Origin: Synechococcales cyanobacterium S06
GTDB taxonomy: Bacteria > Cyanobacteriota > Cyanobacteriia > Cyanobacteriales > JAABRE01
NCBI GenBank assembly: GCA_011391125.1
Contig: JAABRE010000018.1
Location: 1-64,000 of the forward strand
DNA: 64,000 nucleotides
Direction of reading: 5' to 3'
Part shown: positions 63,844-64,000 of the stretch, piece by piece
Layout of the letters: the number at the start of each line of letters is the position of its first letter
How positions within the stretch are numbered: position 1 is the first letter of the stretch
Made by a program: the position numbers and the translations under genes
Notes under the pieces: generated by a model
The model's input: only the letters and a program-made list of their open reading frames with translations
The model's database searches: none
What the model was told of the DNA's origin: nothing

Positions 63844-64000
63844 ATGAAACAATACCAAAAAGCGATCGCCTTAGAAACCACAGGAAAAACATTTCATAAT
63901 ATTACGAAAAAAGTCGAGCAAATAGTTAGTGAATCTGACATTGATACGGGATTATGTGTAATATTTGTGCGTCACACATCGGCATCTTTAGTAATACAAG
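63844..64000 (+). CDS. YjbQ family protein (UPF0047), N-terminal part
   Basis: The open frame starts at ATG 63844 and runs off the window after 52 codons. It reads MKQYQKAIALETTGKTFHNIT, then DTGLCVIFVRHTSASLVIQ. HTSASL is the conserved signature of the YjbQ/UPF0047 family, associated with a thiamine-phosphate-synthase-like activity. Only the first third is present. Confidence 0.85.
   Translation, partial: MKQYQKAIALETTGKTFHNITKKVEQIVSESDIDTGLCVIFVRHTSASLVIQ

Overview
The window comes from a low-GC cyanobacterium, probably a unicellular or colonial form. Three things point there. The octamer GCGATCGC (HIP1) recurs throughout. Many gene families are typically cyanobacterial: a CHASE2 adenylate cyclase, DUF928, Uma2 endonucleases, a DevC-type permease, a cyanobacterial-style kinase/ATPase/GAF signalling giant, and TrmFO plus a separate AccD. 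REP/MITE-like repeats fill most intergenic gaps. I cannot name the genus from sequence alone.

Layout. 1-125 holds the start of a probable transposase. 598-18663 is one uninterrupted gene for a mosaic protein of about 6,021 residues: N-terminal DUF4347, then LamG, NHL, FG-GAP, Calx-beta-like, PPC-like, EF-hand-like, cadherin-like and RTX modules. It looks like a type I secreted surface protein. 18899-24479 (minus) is a DUF928 / CHASE2-adenylate cyclase / two-partner-secretion exoprotein cluster. 24549-36846 has a thioredoxin-domain protein, a 1,943-residue Ser/Thr kinase-ATPase-GAF-GGDEF-EAL protein, ftsI with a probable ftsL, trmFO and a small zinc-ribbon protein. 37887-45793 is a same-strand glycan cluster: a TPR/double glycosyltransferase, two sulfotransferases, a GT61 enzyme and a methyltransferase-like protein. 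It is followed by tRNA-Arg(CCG), accD, htpG, an SGNH esterase and two Uma2 genes.

52363-58352 is the accessory region. A brnTA toxin-antitoxin module is flanked by a repeat of the start of a devC-like gene. Its toxin gene is split by an IscB nuclease element with a candidate omegaRNA/HEARO leader. A PEP-CTERM protein follows. After it comes a second toxin-antitoxin module whose toxin is broken by a 134-bp MITE and a one-base deletion. Both antitoxins remain intact.

58368-62423 (minus) is a compact four-gene run: two tandem exosortase-associated acyltransferases, a VAO-type flavoprotein oxidase and a nucleotidyltransferase-like protein. The window ends with a glycosyltransferase and the start of a YjbQ-family gene.

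Themes. Surface and secreted products dominate (RTX giant, TPS exoprotein, sulfated glycan cluster, PEP-CTERM protein). Two second-messenger enzymes are present, one for cAMP and one for c-di-GMP. A palindrome matching the core of the CRP consensus lies upstream of the glycan cluster. Small non-autonomous elements are abundant: a 134-bp MITE in two nearly identical copies with 8-bp target duplications, a roughly 105-bp MITE family with four copies, a 152-bp MITE, and several perfect palindromes of 28-42 nt.
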